DNA of 64,000 nt from Epiperipatus broadwayi (GCA_028023455.1 JAQFVV010006197.1:14195254-14259253), one strand, 5' to 3'. Positions 24,160-36,956 are shown, counted from the stretch's first letter. Translations and numbers: made by a program. Notes: generated by a model not told the origin, from the sequence alone.

Positions 24160-24605
24160 TATCTTTGTAAAGCATAACAGTATCGGAAATACCGCTACTG
24201 AGATTTTAAATATAATAAAATATTATTAATTAGATGATTTAGTATAAAATGTTTTAAATAAATAATTTCAAACTATATGTCTGCCATTACATCTTTATTT
24301 ATTTGCTACCCATTCAATATAATATTTCCTCGATTCTGTAAAATATAAATGTTTAATATTAGTGTTATTATTGGCTAACTCGAAAATAAATTCTTGAATC
24401 TCTTGCATCTATCTGACCACCATGCCTAAAGAAATATTTACTAGTGTAGCATCAGATGCATTGTTTCATAGATTGTATTGTGGAACCAATAAACTATGTT
24501 CGAACTCAGTACTACTGGTGGCTTCGCTACCTAGATGGTGCTGCAGTTCTGGGTGGTGGTCGAATTCTGCACTATGTTAACGAATCACACGATTATGACT
24601 GTTAC
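24160..24605 (+). repeat. 3' LTR-like direct repeat, remainder
   Basis: This continues the 3' repeat after the inserted transposon and aligns with 18362-18808 to its end near GTTACA. Differences from the 5' copy are scattered, so the insertion of the LTR element is not very recent. Confidence 0.7.
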
Positions 24606-25408
24606 AATGTATAATTATAAGAAATGAGAAAAGAAAATAGATAAATTGATGAAGAAAAAAATTACAGTTATAGAAAACAAATATGAATATATAAACTATA
24701 TTTGGAAAGTATAATAAAATAAACATTATATAAAATATGAAAGGATGAATAAAAACATTAAAGGAAGCTTATTTGTTATTTATTGTAAAAAGTAAAAATT
24801 TTAGATATTACAAAAAAAAAAGAGACAAAAATTGAATAAAGATTTCAATTGCAGATGTAGTTATGTTCAAATGAAAGTATGAATAGGAGACATTTAAAGA
24901 TAAAGAGAATAAAAGTGATAGAGATTCTATATATTTTTTTTGTTTAGATTTTTATAATGAAATTGAGATCTAGTGAAACAGCTTTTATTAAAATGGTGTA
25001 GGAGAAAAAAAGAAGTAGCATGTTTTAGAAAAATAATTGTATTATAGGTTGTAAGAAATAGATAAATTTCTGTGATATTTAAGAATTTTGAAGGGAAGGA
25101 ATATTTAACTTAGCTAACAAAGCTTCTGGGCACATAGCCTAGCCATAAATACTTTGGCTTCTTTTAAGAAAAAACCATTTTTACTTTACATTACATATAT
25201 TTTATCTCTTTCTTTTACATTTTAAAGTACTTAAATTTTTATGAGTTTTTATTGTTTATATATATAAAGTTTAAGATTATAATGTTCTTAATAGATTCAA
25301 TAAGAAAATTATTATCAATTAATGAGAAATATGATACTCATTAATACAAAATTAGAGAGATGAAAATTATTAAAAAAACAGTATTAGCAGTTAGTTGATA
25401 TTCCTACT
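24606..25408. other. AT-rich, purine-rich stretch
   Basis: No protein is recognisable. It could hide a fully eroded 5' part (endonuclease) of the adjacent RTE copy, but I see no motif. Confidence 0.35.
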
Positions 25409-27290
25409 TTTCAGAAATGCTCCAAAGAATTTAAATTAAAACTTATAAATCATTTAAAAATATTGTTAGATTATGAAAATCATTCAGACTTGAATGACAT
25501 TGATAAGAAGATAACAGATACGTTATTAAGCACTGCAAGAAAGATAACTGGTACAAAAAGGCAGCAGTATATCAGTACATTTTCTACTAAGACAAAAGAA
25601 TGTATAAAGAAAAGAGGGAGTATGAAAATGTTTTTAAATAATCTATTAAGAAGAATTGAATATCTAGAGTTTTGTAAAATAATATGAAAAAGAGTTAATG
25701 CTATAAAAAATACAATTGTGAATTAGCAAGGATAGCAATAAAAGAAAAAAGTTTCAAAAGTGTAATTTATCTTGATTTTGGGAGAAAACTTACTTTTACA
25801 ATAATAAGAAAAGATGGGGCTATTACTAAAAAAAAAAAAGAAGATATGAAATATTTGGGAGAGTTCTAATAAAGAATTATATAATAATAAAGAATAAGAA
25901 AACAAAGTATTCTCTTTATTTTTTCCATTTCTTCACATTATAAATGAAAAGATGAAGCATGAAATTAAATCTATGAAGAGAGGAAAACTCCTAGGAATGA
26001 TGGAATTATAATTGATATCCTTAAAGAAGTAAACAAGAAATTATACATGAAATGCTTTAGTAATATTGATATTTAAGAAAGGGAATAAAAAAGATATCAG
26101 AAATTACAGATCTATCAGCCTCTATCAATTGTATACAAAATCTTTAGATGATTACATTCTTCTACAGTGAATTTTAACTAACCAAAAGAATAAGGTGGAT
26201 TTAAAAGTATTTTTATTACAGTGGATTACATACAAGAGAAAAGTTATAGAAATAACCAAAGATATTATTTGTCATTATGTTTTGAATTTGTAGATTGTAA
26301 AAAATCCATATGACTATAGTGATTAAAGCATGGATCATCAAGATATAAATCCAGGATATTGTAATATTTTAAAGACTTTATTAAAATGATAGAACAACGA
26401 TAAGGTTACATGGTGATATTAAGGAGAGCAAAATTAAGAAGTGTATATGACAAATTGATTCCATATCTTAAAAACATTTTGCAGCAGTTTGATAGGAAGA
26501 TATTTTGTGAATTAAAATGGGAATCTAGGGGCGCAAAAGTAAATGGACACTATTTAAGTCACCTAAATTTTGAGGTGGCTGTGATTATTTTTGAAAATAA
26601 TGTTTTAGCGCTTCAGAAAAGGTTGGAAAAAATTATCAAATGAAAGTAAGAATGTAGGATTAAAGATACATTTAAAAAAGATTAAAGTAATGGTTAATGA
26701 ATTTTGTGGTCAGATTTATTAATACAAATGGAAGTATAATGGATGGAATTAATCATAGAGATTAAACTTAGTTGGAATGCTTTTGGTAAAAATAACTTAC
26801 ATATTAAAAGAAAATATGTTTATGTGTTTGAAAAGATTTTTAATAGATATGTTTTATCAGTTCTTACTTATGGATCTGATACTTGTAAATGTAGTATACA
26901 TAATAAAAAAATTTAGACTTTATTCAATAAAGTATGAAGAAATGGATGTTAGGAATGACAAGGAGTGATTGAAAACATGAGTCATAAGCGAAAAAACAAA
27001 CCCATATTACAAGTCATTGAAAGATTTAAGAAATTGAAATGGAGCTGGGGTGAACATATTATTAGAAAAGTTGATAATAAGCAGACAGTTGAAGTTTTAA
27101 AATAGTCCTCAAGAGATTGTAGAAGATATTGAAAGAAACTACATGTGAGATGTATGGATGAAATAAGGGACATTGATTATGTGCTGTTGAGAAGAGAAAT
27201 TAGAGATTGGAGAACTAGATCCAACTCAGAGAGACCTTCATCTTGCAGTGGTTCAATAAAGTTTGAAAATAATGATGATAATGAAAATTT
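25409..27290 (+). pseudogene. Old RTE-type LINE copy (pre-RT linker, RT and C-terminus)
   Basis: In order on the plus strand: a linker-like segment ending ARKITGTKRQQYIST near 25470-25570, typical upstream of RT in RTE proteins; NYRSISL near 26100-26120; DINPGYCNILK near 26343; ELKWESRGAKVNGHYLSHL near 26510-26570, where FADD has decayed to FEVA; VLSVLTYGSDT near 26855; LKWSWGEHI near 27035; and CMDEIR near 27150. The 3' end CAGTGGTTCAATAAAGTTTG with GATGATAATG parallels the other RTE copies. Numerous stops and shifts mark an ancient copy. Confidence 0.75.
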
Positions 27291-29159
27291 ATGAGTTGTT
27301 TTCTAAAGTTTGTTTTATGTCTACATTTAATCAAAAAAAAAGTTATAATGTATTTAGTTGATATTTGACATACTAAAAAATGTATTAAAATATTTACAGA
27401 TCTCTAATGATGCTACAAGTTTATTTAAAATAGAAAATAAAATTATTTTAAAAAGTGCAAAAAAAAAAAGAAAGAAAGAAGAGAAGTGATGTATTACATC
27501 ATACTGAATTGAGGATTAAAAAGATGGTGAATACATTAATTCATATGTGTCTTTAGAATTTTATACGATATCATTATTTAAGAAATTATAAAACAAGTAA
27601 TACTATTTCTAGTCAAATTTCAAATTTTTTTAAATTTTTATCAGCCATCCCTCATCCCAAATTTCATTACATGGGAACTATTTACAGTATAAACATTTAA
27701 GACTACCCTCTCTTATTATATATATACTTCGAGAACAATTTATTATTATTAGATTAAATAGAGGCAGTAAGCACCTGGATCTCTATATCAATGTTAATAT
27801 TTCTGTATATAATAAGTAAGGTCTATTTGATTTTTAAGCTTGAATTTATTAGCAATAATATAATTCTCTGTTTGTTTTATTTAATTGAGTTTTCTAAAAG
27901 CATCACTATATACATATAATAAAGTTGATTCTAATTGTAATTATTGTTTGAATTGAATTTTTTTAAATGAATTATTTAAGCTATCATTTACACACAATTA
28001 GTATCCGAATGATTAAAATCTAATATTAAGAAACTATCAAAAGTATACAATCCATTTTTTCATTAAATCTAATTAAATTCTTATTGACATATTAGTTTTA
28101 TTATTAAAATGGAATTTCATTGATTTCAGTTAGATGACTCATATTGACATTTTTCTATTAAAATAAAAGTCTACTAAAGATTGTAATAAAATAAGTTTGC
28201 TATGTGATGCTAGAGTGATCTTGTGAATAATCTGAATAAAGGTCATGTGATCTTTAGGCCATGTGATTAGTAGGAAAAAAGAACATTACCAGAACAATTT
28301 TATAAAATAATTTTTGTCAATATAATATCTCCAATAAGTCATTATTATTATAAATAGTCCTTATTTTGAATTAACAGACTTTTTACACTAGACCAGGAAT
28401 CATATCAGTTTTATAATTTTCCACTTTTGTTAATTGCTTAAAATTAACGTTTATTTGTTATCAAATTCAGCATTTTTATTGTTATATTTATATAGGGAAT
28501 TTATCTTTCAATTCTGAAAGTGCTATAACAAATACAGTGCGTTCTTAATTAAAATACAGTATATGACTTTTAAAGCAAACTGTATAAAAATCACTAGACT
28601 GAGTTGAAGTTTAGTGGAAATTTATATTAAACTAAATTATCATATTGATTAAAAAGAAAGCCTTAATAATCAATAATTCTATTATTTATCTTTAAATAAT
28701 TTATATTTGATTTTTGAATAATCAACATTTGATTAATAATATATAATAATAATATTTTATTATCATTCAAATTATCACCGGACTATGATTAGTAGTTATA
28801 TCCAATTTAAAGTGAAATTGAATTGTCAAATACCAAATAAATAAAGCTATATGAAATATGCTATCTAATTTATTTTTTTAGTGAGCAAATACATAAATGT
28901 TATATTGACTATTTTTCTAGTAATATATGATCTGATATTTATTAATATGTAATTTATTATAAAAGAAATTATATTTGTATTTCAATATAAAAGAAATTTT
29001 AATTATTAGCAAATAAATGTTTACAATATTTTGAAAGTGTAGACAACATCATCAGCAAATGTTTAGTTTATTATTTTATCATTATATAATATTTTATTTA
29101 TTATTAATTAAATTTTTTGACCTTAACTATGGGCAATTTTTATTGTCTTCTAAGTGTAG
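27291..29159. other. AT-rich stretch without recognisable genes
   Basis: Nothing is recognised. Confidence 0.5.
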
Positions 29160-29640
29160 ACATGAAATTAGCATAGCTTAATGTATATATAATTAAAGAG
29201 CAAACTGTTCTCCCTCAGGCTAAGAATAATAATTCTTGATATGTTGGCTAAAGATCAAGAATATCTATCTATTCTTTAACTTTTGATGTTTATAAGCTTA
29301 CTCCTGCCAATATTGATGGAAATTCAGAATGAAATTAGATTAACCAGATGAAAATAAACCTACTGAAAATTATTAAATTAATAATTTAATAACACATGGG
29401 TCGAGACAGAGTTTCGAACTCTGTTTTAATAATAAAAAAATAGTTAATAATTGTAAATATGAAATTAGCATATTTTAATGTATATGTAATTAAGCAGTAA
29501 ACCATACTGATGATAAGATTAAATAACTCTCAGTATATTAGCAAGGGATCAAGTATAGAATGGATCCACTGTTCTTAAGGTTTTGATATTTATAAACTTA
29601 CCCACAATCACTGAAATTTAAGAATAATAGCATACTATCT
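29160..29640. repeat. Divergent tandem duplication, unit about 297 bp
   Basis: ATGAAATTAGCATAGCTTAA near 29162 recurs as ATGAAATTAGCATATTTTAA near 29459. The blocks TAATGTATATRTAATTA, GGCTAAAGATCAAG/GCAAGGGATCAAG and TTTTGATRTTTATAARCTTAC follow in the same order. Confidence 0.65.
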
Positions 29641-29836
29641 TAATGTGCAATTTTAACATATATATATTTCTGTACGGACTGTTTATTCACTGGAACTAAA
29701 CAATTAAAAACTGTTTTTTAAATCATTTTTTAATATTTTATTAAATGTTTTTTTTTAATCAGATAACAAAAACTGTAGATATGGTGATTGTGGATTGTTG
29801 GATGGTTATACATGAATAATTATTATTTGTAATTTT

Positions 29837-29980
29837 TGTGAAAACAATTGTTGTTGTTTTTTTTTTAAGTGTCATAGCATCGGCCGGGACGCGAACCCGC
29901 AACCCGGGCAACTGCCTCTTTACAAAGCAGTCACGCTGACCTCTCGACCACCAATGCAAGACTGTGAAAACAATTGTTGT
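29837..29980 (-). mobile_element. tRNA-derived retroposon (SINE-like) with 18-bp TSD
   Basis: TGTGAAAACAATTGTTGT occurs perfectly at 29837-29854 and 29963-29980 and flanks a 108-bp minus-strand insert. The insert starts AGTCTTGCATTGG, contains the tRNA-like body, and ends ACACTT plus A10 and CAAC, an A-rich tail. This is the signature of LINE-mediated retroposition of a Pol III transcript. The very short tRNA-unrelated part means it could be either a minimal SINE or a single retroposed tRNA pseudogene. Confidence 0.85.
29878..29957 (-). tRNA. tRNA-like sequence (pseudo-tRNA, apparent TGT anticodon)
   Basis: On the minus strand GCATTGG near the 5' end pairs with CCGATGC at the 3' end as a full 7-bp acceptor stem with one G-T pair. 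The A-box-like stretch TGGTCGAGAGGT and the B-box GGTTCGCGTCCC are present. The anticodon region CTGCTTTGTAAAGAGGCAG has an enlarged loop, so TGT (Thr) is only suggested. The variable region is long. It is unlikely to be a functional tRNA, but it could still carry an internal Pol III promoter. Confidence 0.7.
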
Positions 29981-30539
29981 ACTTTAAAATAAAGATTAAT
30001 TACATTTTACTTGTATTAAAGAAGGTTTTTGTATTGAAATCAAATATTAAGTTTCTGTGCTATAAACTTGATTATTTTTTAATATTAAAAGTACATAAAA
30101 ACTGAATGTACCATATTTTTTAGTTATACTATCTTCATTACTTTTTTTTATTATTTATGTGTGTATGCATAAAACAGTTGAAAATTTCTAAATTTTATTT
30201 ATTACATTGTCTGGAAATTTGCAATGATGGCATTTTTCTTGTAGTTATATGTTGGACTATATCCAGCTGAATTAATATTTTTAGAAAAATTCCAAAATAT
30301 ATTTGTTCCTAATATGCAGAGGCTAGTATGAAACTATGTTTTGAATGATATTATTTTTCTTTCTTCTTCAACTGTTGCTTGTTTGACTAGTAGCAGCCAG
30401 CATGGGAATTGAATTAATAAACATTGAATTGATGAACATTGAATTTATGAATAATGAATGAAAATTAATACTCTAATAAATTCTATTAAAGACAACAGTC
30501 AATAAAATATTTATTTTGTATGCTTATCTATGAGGGTTT
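29981..30539. other. AT-rich stretch
   Basis: No gene is seen. A short imperfect tandem repeat (AACATTGAATTGATG-like) lies at about 30410-30460. Confidence 0.45.
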
Positions 30540-32650
30540 TCCTGATTTCTCCATTTTTTACTTTTAGAATATGGTTAATGAAAGGTTTACACACTTTATG
30601 AATTTTCACACTAGTTTGACATAATGAGTTGTTTGCCATTGCCATTTGAGCAGTTTCTTTACATTTTTTAAAATTATTATTTTTCTCTCTTCCTAATGTT
30701 CTTCTGAAAACATATCTTTATTAAAATATGAATAGTGGTCTTACTTTAGATATATTTGTCTGTTTCCTTTTAATTACTATTTTATATTTTTTTAGTGGGG
30801 CACCTAGTTTCACTGATATATATCCTTCCATATTCATATGATATTTCATAGATGTTGATCATGTGCCTCAATCATTCAAGTTTAGATTTTATGTAAGTTA
30901 AGATTCTTCAATTAGTTGAGGATTTTTTTTTTTAGTTTGCCTACTGTTTCTGATTTATAAGCATACACTACTATATAAGGTGTATTACTATGCCTATAAT
31001 TGTTTTTTGTTGTCTATTTAAGATTTTTTTTTATAACTGATGAATAATCATTCCTTATGGAAGTTTGTTTGTATTGACAATTTTTTTCCCAAGTCACTGG
31101 CTTTTGAGCAAATTTATTTTGCTCCATTCCTTGGTTATAGTGTAATTCCAATTTATTTATTTTTGTATTTTGTCATGATTAAATGTATATGGGAAAAAAT
31201 TTTTCTCTGTGTGTGTGTGGAGGGAAAGGGAGTTCTATAAATCCTAGTTTTGATTTTATCATGAATATAGTATTATCTGAGAATATCTAACAATGCCAAT
31301 TTTTGTTCTGTTCTAATTATATTGTGAATATATATTTAAAGAGATATATTATTAATATGGTCCAGAATGTTTCTTATAGTGTTTCACCATGTAGCTGTAC
31401 AATAAATATATTACTAATGTAGTAAAGCCAGACTTTGGGTTGAAAGTATAGTATTTAAAATTTCAGTTTTTCATTCTTCCATGTAAATATTGCTAATCAG
31501 GAGTGAAAAAGAGATAATCTTATAATCACACCTTGATTTCATTGGAAGAATTCTGTAGTGTAGTAAAAGTAGGGTTATGTAGAAATTTTAAGAGTTCAAT
31601 TATACTAAGCTAAATTCTTTTTTTAATTTTTTTTAACAATAGACAATGTTTCTCATCTTGGGACACATTTATCAATAAATTATCTATATTAAAATTTACT
31701 TAGATGCCATTTCTTAATATTTTCATAATCTCTATTAATTCTACAAAGTGCTAAATAATTCATTACAAAAGATTATATCTTATACATAAAGAACTATGAA
31801 TTTTTGAGAATATATCTTGATATACTTTGCCATGGTTAATTTGTAGAACTAATATGTCTTAATGAAACAAAATCTTTATGGATTTTAGGTAAACAATAAA
31901 TATGCATACTTTTGCTGAAATATGTTGTTTTTAGAATCAGCAAAATGTCTATAAGATGGTCTGATTCATGCTTATAGTTTGGTTTCTATAGATAGTATAG
32001 TATTTATTTTTTAATTCTTTTTGAATTGGTCTGCTGTGATTAGCTTTCCTACTTTATTGTAATAATCAATAATATTTATTCCAGTTATAACACTGACCTT
32101 GCTAGCAGAGAAAATGTTTGTTGATTTGTTTAGTTTAAGAGATTTCAATTTATTCCTCTTAACATAGCCAATTTTGAATTGAGTTGTTGGTGTTAATTGT
32201 TCTTTTTAGTTTTCAGTTTAATTCTGCTGCTTTTTCTAGATCAGTTTCTGAGTGACTTCCTCTGATGCTACTTTTATGTCTAACAATGGAATATGATAGC
32301 AAGGGTTTTCCAGAACAGAAAATTTCAATATTAGATTAATGTTTGAAATTAAAGTCATTAACTAAGGTAACTTTTAGGTTATTTAATGCAGTATTGTGTT
32401 TGCTTTCCCATGTAGATTTAAAAGTTTCTTCTTTTGATATTATTTTATTTTTTATGTAATTTATAATATGATTTTCTTACTAACTCATCAATACATTTTT
32501 GCTTGTAATAGACATTCCAAGTTACTAAGGAAAGTTAAAGTTTGATATTAGAAAATTATTTGTCATTGTTCATATTATTAAAATGTCTACTTTTACAATG
32601 CATATCCCACTGATGGAGAGAAAGCAGAATGTGCCTTTGAATTTGAATGT
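30540..32650 (-). pseudogene. Decayed Penelope-like element (RT plus GIY-YIG)
   Basis: Reading the minus strand from high to low coordinates, broken frames give: a DYYNKVGKLITAD-like segment near 32030-32100; IYCLPKIHKDFVSLRHISST near 31850-31905, matching the YGLPKIHK...PLRPIVS motif of Penelope-like reverse transcriptases; a YVSNIFIVQLHGETL-like segment near 31375-31430, corresponding to the YVDDTF...HG catalytic motif with its aspartates lost; and ISYEYGRIYISETRCP near 30795-30850, the GIY-YIG nuclease core. Both hallmark domains sit in the right order, but with many stops. The 5' limit is uncertain; a coding-like stretch continues to about 32650 without a recognised domain. Confidence 0.7.
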
Positions 32651-34675
32651 TTAATTTCATTATACATTTCAAACTCTTTCTTTGAATTAAAAGATGGTTC
32701 TAAAACATATGCTGTGTTTATTTTTGAGTGATTTCCATAGCTTCCATACATAGTTTTAGTTGCAAGCCTTTAAGAACAATTCCATCCAATTTACATTTGC
32801 ATAGGATAGTTAATTAATTTCTTATTTTGGTTTATTTTAGACAATTTTTCACAATGTTTGAAATTCAATGTCATATCAGATTCATACTGAATACTTAATG
32901 TCTGTATGAAAATATGTGATAACTGCATTTTCCTTGTAGCTATATTTTAGTCTTATTCATCATTCACTTGAATTGTTAATATTTTTAGAAAAATTCAAAT
33001 TTTATAACATATAAACAAAATATTATACCAAATATAGTATCACATGACTTTATACTTTTACTTTCAACTTCTGCATTAAGAATAGTAATTTGCTCTGGTT
33101 ATTCCAGCATCATCTATTATAATTATAAAACAAAAAGTGACTATCTATTCCTCCGGAGATCATCTGACAGGTTGGTTACAACAATTCACATAATTGACTA
33201 AATTGATTTTTTTTTATTCTCTTTCACTGAGAATCAGCTCATGATCTTTCAACTTTTGAATCTATCCATCTACCACTTTCAACATATTTAAAATCATCAT
33301 AATCACTATTATTTAAAATATTTAGTAGCTATATCTAATATCTAATTTAGTCATGTGGATTAATGGAATAAATGATTGAACACTTAATGTATTAAATCTT
33401 TACTTAATTTTAAATAATGTGTTTTTTTTAAAGCATGGTATTTTTTATTCCATTATGTTCATAACTAACCTATCATAAAAGCAATAATTTGATCATGTCA
33501 AACTATTTTTATCAAAATAATTTTTTCTTAAAATTCAAATTCATGTTGCTAGCACACCAAAGAAAATGTTAAAATTTTGGTTTCAATTTATATTATCAAG
33601 AAAATTGGTAGCAAATATATCCAGAATAAAAAATAATAAAAAAATTTTTTATGCTTGATTTTTATTTTGTTGCATTCATATCATTTTTGATGGTTTCAAC
33701 TAGTAAATAAATAAAAAATTAGATATTAATCACAAGCAAATACTAAAAATATTTTCATTATTATAATTATAATTTGTAACTACTCTTGGAATAAAATGGC
33801 AGCTTGTTTTGACTTCTATATGTATAGTAGCATTAATATTTTGTTAGTTAATATTAATAAAGCTTACACTTTCAGTTCATACTTATTTATTATATAATGA
33901 GGATCATAATAACATATACTGAATTAATTATTTGTTTGTGAAAGAAGAATGTTCATTACTCAGTATTGTGTTGTCATGATGATAAGTCAAAAACTTTTCC
34001 AATGGTATTCTAAAAATGCAGTATATATCTCAAAACTACGGATGTTGCAATTTTTACTTTAGTGTCAATAATTCAAAATGGACATTATCTAATCAAAAAT
34101 ATGGTTAAACTGCAATGGCATTCATGGTCAGCCTTTCCATTTCTAACATACCATGATAAATTGCTTTTATAAAACATGAAGTTATAAGATTTTTTGCAAT
34201 ATCCATTGTTTTATGTCTTTTGTGATTTGTAGACACTTGAATCTTTGTAAATTATTCATAAAAATAATAATATTGAAAATATAATCATCAGTATTTTATC
34301 ATATTTTACAGAAAATAGGGAATAGTACATTTCACATATTTCTTTGTAAAATAACTCTCTTTGTTATATAATATCAATAATTATGTGCTTATAATGCTCG
34401 TTAAAGAAGTTATATATATTAATTAATTTATTTAAAGCTTAGCGCTTTCAAAGCTCTATGGCTTCATAATCATATCTCATTCAAGTTTTATTTTTTAATG
34501 AAAGTATATTTTAAAATAAATGTCCATTAATTAGATGAACCAAAATATGCTAATAAAAAAATGCTTTAAGTTTAGAAATTCAGATAATAATTTTGTTTCT
34601 GATCTTGTTTGAAAATAATAAACAGAAGCTATACATATGTGATGCAATGCACTGTGACTTCCTCTTATATGGAGT
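32651..34675. other. AT-rich stretch without recognisable genes
   Basis: Nothing is recognised. Confidence 0.45.
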
Positions 34676-35290
34676 CAGGAATCTCTCCCACTATACCCAG
34701 AGAAACCTATTAGCCACTTTACCTTCCCTTTCCATTAACCTCTAAGTTTTCCCATATTCTTCTCTATCCTACTCCATCCCATTTCCACAACAGAATCTTT
34801 GTCAACTCTATGGCCTTTATATCTAAATCCCTCTTATTTTTTCGCAAACCCAGCATAAAAACCAATAATCTACTTTCTGTATAATCATTTTGTTTATATT
34901 TATTCTTCTACAACTTCATGATTTGTACTTTTTCTGCTTTCAGGCATTTACATTCAATTAACAAATGCCTAATATTCTCTATGCCTTCCTTACACAACTT
35001 GCAGACTAAATCACTCACGTTTTTCCATTTATGTGTATATTCCATGTTGCTAAAGATCCTGTTTGAGCCTGAAACAGTAAACTACTTTCCTTACTATTAT
35101 CATAAATTAACTTGCACCCAATATTCCATTTACTTCTATATATATTTAAACTTTTTTTACTCTCCATACTAGTTCTCCATCTCTCCAACTCCCTATTCTT
35201 TATTAATGCATTTATTCTTCTATCCCATTTCTTGCCACTATAATACTCAACAATTCTCCTAACACAAAAATGGGTGGTGGATATAATGCT
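34676..35290 (-). pseudogene. LINE C-terminal fragment with Cys-His motif
   Basis: Minus-strand frames give RINALIKNRELERWRTSM near 35160-35210, SKWNIGCKLIYDNSKESSLL near 35075-35130, and after a frameshift CKLCKEGIENIRHLLIEC near 34950-35005. The last is a C-x2-C-x8-H-x4-C arrangement, found after the RT domain of several LINE clades. The RT itself is absent. The clade cannot be fixed from this piece. Confidence 0.6.
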
Positions 35291-36861
35291 GCCATCTAGT
35301 ATCTCTGATAATGAAAGTTTACAATAGATGGATCATAAATACAGACATATCTTTCTTTTTTCAAACTGGTTTAGGATCATAGTTACACTGAAAATTAAAA
35401 TTGGATAAATGTCAAAACATATCATTTATTTTTATTTATATATAGTCCAGTGTATAAATACAACTAAAATACAATCATCACAAATCTCTGGGAAAACACT
35501 AAATATCCTTTATTTAGCTTTCAAATTTATTTTAGTTGGCAAAAATTGTAAACATCTAATTTTATGATGCATGTAGATACACATGAAAACAAAATTCAAA
35601 AAATAGTGGCTGAGGGATAAGCAAGAATATGAATAAATATTGTACAGGAAATATAATTAGTAAAAAAACAACAGACAAATACTTTGAAAATACTTTTATT
35701 CTTGTGGAAGTGGATTTATAAATTAAGACCCAGTAGATCTTAAGGTAACAAAATTATATTAATTTCTTGATCTATCCAAGCAGTGATTAGAACAAATGTG
35801 CATTCAAAATTTATAAGATTTCATTTAAAATTATTATCTGTATTTTTATTTTAGTAGTTGATTATTCAAATATAATTTTAATGAGAAAGAAGTTCATAGC
35901 TAGAAAGTTGGATGAATCGCAATACTCATGAAAATAAAAAGAATATGAATATTGTTCACATTTGATAATCATGAAAGTAACTATGAATGCTTAAATACTA
36001 CATAAATCATTACCACAAAAATATATAGTACTGTTTAAAGTATAAATACAGGTGCACATATTGTGCCATATTAATAATGCAGAGAACTTCATAATACAGA
36101 AATAGAACAGCTACCTGTCAGATTTACTATTTATGATTCAGATCTAGACCAAAAGAAATTCCTTTCAAGAGACTTAGGAATTTCTTTGAAGTAGTATTGT
36201 AGTTAACTATCGAACATTAGTTGACAACTGGATATCCATTTATTATTAGTTTGAGGGTTTAAATTAAGAATGGAAAACTGTTATTTCTCATCATTTACCA
36301 TTGGAAAGTTAGGTGAGTACAACTATCTTCCTTACTATATTTCAGTGAGAGAGTGTTGGAGAAATATTTGCCCTGCAGTTGCTACTGAAAGGCTATTATA
36401 CCTTTTTTTTGTAATTAACAATATATGAATAAGTATATGCAAACAATTTCAAAAACATTGTACATCTTTTATTTAAAGTCTGAATTAAAAGGAGGCTGTA
36501 CAATGATTAGAACAAATTTTGCAGAAATTAGTTTAAAAACATAAGAGTAATTTAAGTCAGTCAGAAGAATGAAGTGTCAGAAGTTGATGTAATCAAAGTT
36601 GAAATATATTAGTGAGAATGAATTATTGTTTCTAATTTGCATGTTAAAAGTAAGTAGAGAAAATCATGTGATGTTTGCTTGATATGTTGAATATTATTGT
36701 TGAATATTATGGTTTTTGCAAGTAGTTTATTTTAAAAATTATTATTGCTTTCAATAAAATATTTTTGTGATATGTATAATATGTCTAATGAACAAGTTAG
36801 AACATTATAATATGTATATATAAATATCCTTTATGTAATATTAATGTAATCTACTAATCAA
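35291..36861. other. AT-rich stretch without recognisable genes
   Basis: Nothing is recognised. Confidence 0.45.
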
Positions 36862-36956
36862 ATAAAAAATGGATCTACTTTCACATACTTTCCAAAATCT
36901 TATAATAGATCCATATAAGATTTTGGAGACTGGTGAAAGTGGAATTTATTTTTTAT
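36862..36956. repeat. Imperfect hairpin, about 43-bp arms
   Basis: ATAAAAAATGGATCTACTTT... to ATCTTATA (36862-36904) pairs with TATAAGATTTTGGAGACTGG... to TTTTTTAT (36914-36956) around a 9-bp loop. It is probably the relic of a small inverted-repeat element. Confidence 0.65.

Larger units (their letters stand above)
18289..24605 (+). mobile_element. LTR-type retroelement with gag-like region only, nested insertion
   Basis: Direct repeats of about 520 bp bound an internal region holding one gag-like reading frame and no detectable protease, reverse transcriptase, RNase H or integrase. The 3' repeat is interrupted by a DNA transposon. Without that insertion the element is about 5.2 kb. Such non-autonomous gag-bearing LTR elements depend on enzymes from other elements. 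It could also be a full element whose pol was lost; the internal 20376-22930 stretch shows no pol relic that I can recognise. Confidence 0.65.

Noticed and set aside
29399-29432. B-box-like GAGTTCGAAACTC on the minus strand, possible second SINE
   Set aside because: No A-box, tail or flanking duplication could be found; the match may simply be a small palindrome (ACAGAGTTTCGAACTCTGT).
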